The notes under the pieces: model-generated
Databases searched by the model: none
The model's input: only the letters and a program-made list of their open reading frames with translations
Told to the model about the DNA's origin: nothing
Position numbers and translations under genes: made by a program
Assembly (NCBI RefSeq): GCF_013294015.1
Contig: NZ_JABSNO010000004.1
Location: 2,394-47,370 of the forward strand
Length of the DNA stretch: 44,977 nt
DNA from: Frigoriflavimonas asaccharolytica
GTDB lineage: Bacteria; Bacteroidota; Bacteroidia; Flavobacteriales; Weeksellaceae
Direction: 5' to 3'
Shown here: in pieces, positions 43,161-44,977 of the stretch
Numbering within the stretch: the stretch's first letter is position 1
Layout: each line of letters starts with the position of its first letter

Positions 43161-43472
43161 ATGTTAGATACTATCAATAATCTTTTCGGATTTAAAAAAA
43201 CAGATTACGCAGAATTAGTAAAGAAAGGTGCGATTATCGTAGATGTTCGCAGCAAAGCTGAATACGCAGGTGGACATATCAAAAATTCCATCAATATTCC
43301 TGTTGATCAATTGGCGAATAATCTTTCTAGATTGAAAGATAAAAATAAAACCATCATTACCTGTTGCGCTTCTGGAATGCGAAGCGGTTCTGCAAAAACA
43401 ATCCTTTTAAATAATGGCTATACCGATGTTCACAATGGCGGAGGTTGGGGAAGTTTAAATGGAAAAATTTAA
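43161..43472 (+). CDS. Single-domain rhodanese-like protein
   Basis: 103 residues: one rhodanese domain. The family motifs are DVRSKAEYAGGHIKNSINIP (CH2A region) and the active-site loop CCASGMRSG, which holds the catalytic Cys followed by the five-residue cradle ending in Arg. It should transfer sulfane sulfur to a thiol acceptor or sense persulfide. No signal peptide, so cytoplasmic. It stands next to a Crp/Fnr regulator that may control it. Confidence 0.92.
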   Translation: MLDTINNLFGFKKTDYAELVKKGAIIVDVRSKAEYAGGHIKNSINIPVDQLANNLSRLKDKNKTIITCCASGMRSGSAKTILLNNGYTDVHNGGGWGSLNGKI

Positions 43473-43497
43473 ATTTAAACGAACTTTTTATTCAATT

Positions 43498-43582
43498 TTT
43501 TGGGCAGCTTAATCCGCCTTCCGTTCCCAATCTTTTTTTGTCAAAAAAGGATTTCCACTCAAGTCGGGCTGCGAAAGATTCA
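43498..43582 (-). repeat. Dispersed repeat element, copy C
   Basis: Read on the minus strand it starts GAATCTTTCGCAGCCCGACTTG and ends GCGGATTAAGCTGCCCAAA. The first part matches copy B (11935-12112) almost base for base over about 35 bases, and the ends match copy A (6791-6865). A short hairpin ATCTTTTTTT/AAAAAAGGAT lies between. It directly follows the rhodanese gene and precedes the 180-bp array. Confidence 0.75.
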
Positions 43583-43610
43583 ATAATAAAATTTCAAATT
43601 TCACAACACT

Positions 43611-43643
43611 AAAACCTCGAATTTTTTCGGGGTTTTGTTTTTT
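43611..43643 (+). terminator. Terminator-like hairpin at the start of the 180-bp array
   Basis: AAAACCTCG/CGGGGTTTT with one G-T pair and an 8-base loop, then GTTTTTT. The same hairpin recurs in each unit of the array that follows. Confidence 0.7.
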
Positions 43644-44977
43644 GCACATACATTTTCCACTTTTTTAAGCTCACGGATTTCACAGATTTACACAGATTTT
43701 CTTGTCCGTAAATATGTTCATTCTAAAATTAAAAACTCATCCATGAAAATCTGTGAAATCTGTGTGCAACAATTCAATGCTAATTTTTACTAAAACCTAG
43801 GATTTTTTCGGGGTTTTATTTTTTGCACAAACATTTTCCACTTTTTTAAGCTCACGGATTTCACAGATTTACACAGATTTTCTTGTCCGTAAAAATGTTC
43901 ATCCTAAAATTAAAGACTCATCCGTGATAATCTGTGAAATCTGTGTGCAACAATTCATTGCTAATTTTTACTAAAGCCTCAAATTCTTTCGGGGTTTATT
44001 TTTTGCACAAACATTTTCCACTTTTTTAAGCTCATGGATTTCACAGATTTACACAGATTTTCTTGTCCGTAAAAATGTTCATTCTAAAATTAAAAACTCA
44101 TCCGTGAAAATCTGTGTAATCTGTGTGCAACAATTCATTGCTAATTTTCACTAAAACCTCGGTTTTTTTCGCGGTTTTGTATTTAGCACATATATTTTCC
44201 ACTTTTTTTAACTCACGGATTTCACAGATTTACACAGATTTTCTTGTCCGTGAAAATGTTCATTCTAAAATTAAAGACTCATCCGTGAAAATCTGTGAAA
44301 TCTGTGTGCAACAATTCATTGCTAATTTTCACTAAAACCTCGGATTTTTCGGGGGTTTGTTTTTTGCACAAACATTTTCCACTTTTTTAAGCTCACGGAT
44401 TTCACAGATTTACACAGATTTTCTTGTCCGTAAAAATGTTCATTCTAAAATTAAAGACTCATCCGTGAAAATCTGTGAAATCTGTGTGCAACAATTCCTT
44501 GCTAATTTTCACTAAAACCTCGGATTTTTTCGGGGGTTTGTTTTTTGCACAAACATTTTCCACTTTTTAAAGCTCACGGATTTCACAGATTTACACAGAT
44601 TTTCTTGTCCGTAAAAATGTTCATTCTAAAATTAAAGACTCATCCGTGAAAATCTGTGTAATCTGTGTGCAACAATTCATTGCTAATTTTCACTAAAACC
44701 TCGGATTTTTCGGGGGTTTGTTTTTTGCACAAACATTTTCCACTTTTTTAAGCTCACGGATTTCACAGATTTACACAGATTTTCTTGTCCGTAAAAATGT
44801 TCATTCTAAAATTAAAGACTCATCCGTGAAAATCTGTGTAATCTGTGTGCAACAATTCATTGCTAATTTTCACTAAAACCTCGGATTTTTCGGGGGTTTG
44901 TTTTTTGCACAAACATTTTCCACTTTTTTAAGCTCACGGATTTCACAGATTTACACAGATTTTCTTGTCCGTAAATA
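43611..44977. repeat. Tandem array of at least eight 180/181-bp units
   Basis: The CACGGATTT start of the palindrome recurs at 43672, 43853, 44033, 44214, 44394, 44575, 44755 and 44935, with periods of 180-181 bp. Each unit holds a terminator-like hairpin, GCACAAACATTTTCCACTTT, a palindrome of three CAC(A/G)GATTT monomers with their inverted copies (about 95 bp), and CAATTCATTGCTAATTTTC. Units toward the end are nearly identical, while the first three differ more. No gene lies inside. The array continues past the window. Confidence 0.95.

Noticed and set aside
44123-44335. Plus-strand ORF of 70 codons within the 180-bp array
   Set aside because: It is made of repeat sequence, read through one unit and a fraction; no start context or homologous product expected.
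43644-44977. CRISPR array
   Set aside because: Units are 180 bp, repeated over their full length including the supposed spacers, and there are no cas genes. It is a tandem satellite-like array.

Overview
The window looks like a chromosomal segment of a low-GC member of the Bacteroidota, most likely class Flavobacteriia and plausibly a Chryseobacterium/Weeksellaceae-type bacterium. This is inferred from AT-rich DNA, many matches to the Bacteroidota -7 promoter element TAnnTTTG, a GLPGLI-family protein, SusC/FecA-like outer-membrane receptor architecture, the long (about 660 residue) form of urocanate hydratase, a class A2 beta-lactamase of the PER/CGA/CIA type, and dispersed palindromic repeats. 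No rRNA, tRNA, phage, complete insertion sequence or CRISPR array was found.

Layout. 1-345: 2.5 copies of a 127/128-bp palindromic tandem repeat. 445-4133: pruA, an ECF sigma factor with a membrane partner, and a lipoprotein. 4272-9293: katG and a TonB-dependent receptor. 9351-10053: a ParE/RelE-type toxin-antitoxin pair with three palindromic operators. 10057-14818: an SRPBCC protein, an M23 peptidase, a hypothetical protein, hutU and a small beta-barrel protein, with a mosaic of dispersed repeats between 11935 and 12167. 14969-17430: a small acidic protein, a 2-hydroxyacid dehydrogenase, a bacterial-PH-domain membrane protein and pcm, all on the minus strand. 17582-26340: a plus-strand block with a FabH-like/FabI-like pair, two Gfo/Idh/MocA oxidoreductases (the first frameshifted), a class A beta-lactamase, a 3-hydroxyacyl-CoA dehydrogenase and envelope proteins. 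26375-32406: a META-domain lipoprotein, pheT, a GLPGLI protein with a frameshifted Cys-rich neighbour, and dnaN. 32634-36621: an atypical Hsp70 with a small GrpE-like partner, facing a membrane protein of unknown function. 36774-43472: a BNR-repeat protein, an APC amino acid permease, an AGCS sodium/alanine symporter, a histidine-bearing polytopic membrane protein, and a Crp/Fnr regulator with a rhodanese. 43498-44977: a dispersed element followed by an array of at least eight 180-bp repeats running off the window.

How the genes fit together. Several genes serve amino acid catabolism and transport (pruA, hutU, the APC permease, the AGCS symporter). Others are core functions (dnaN, pheT) or protein repair and stress (pcm, katG, the Hsp70 set). 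The most promising candidate for an undescribed system is the Hsp70/GrpE-like operon with its convergent membrane-protein neighbour. The most striking DNA-level signal is a hierarchical repeat family built from CAC(A/G)GATTT monomers, which forms tandem arrays at both ends of the window. Two genes carry apparent single-base frameshifts in homopolymers. These may be assembly errors, pseudogenes, or (for the Cys-rich gene) programmed -1 frameshifting.
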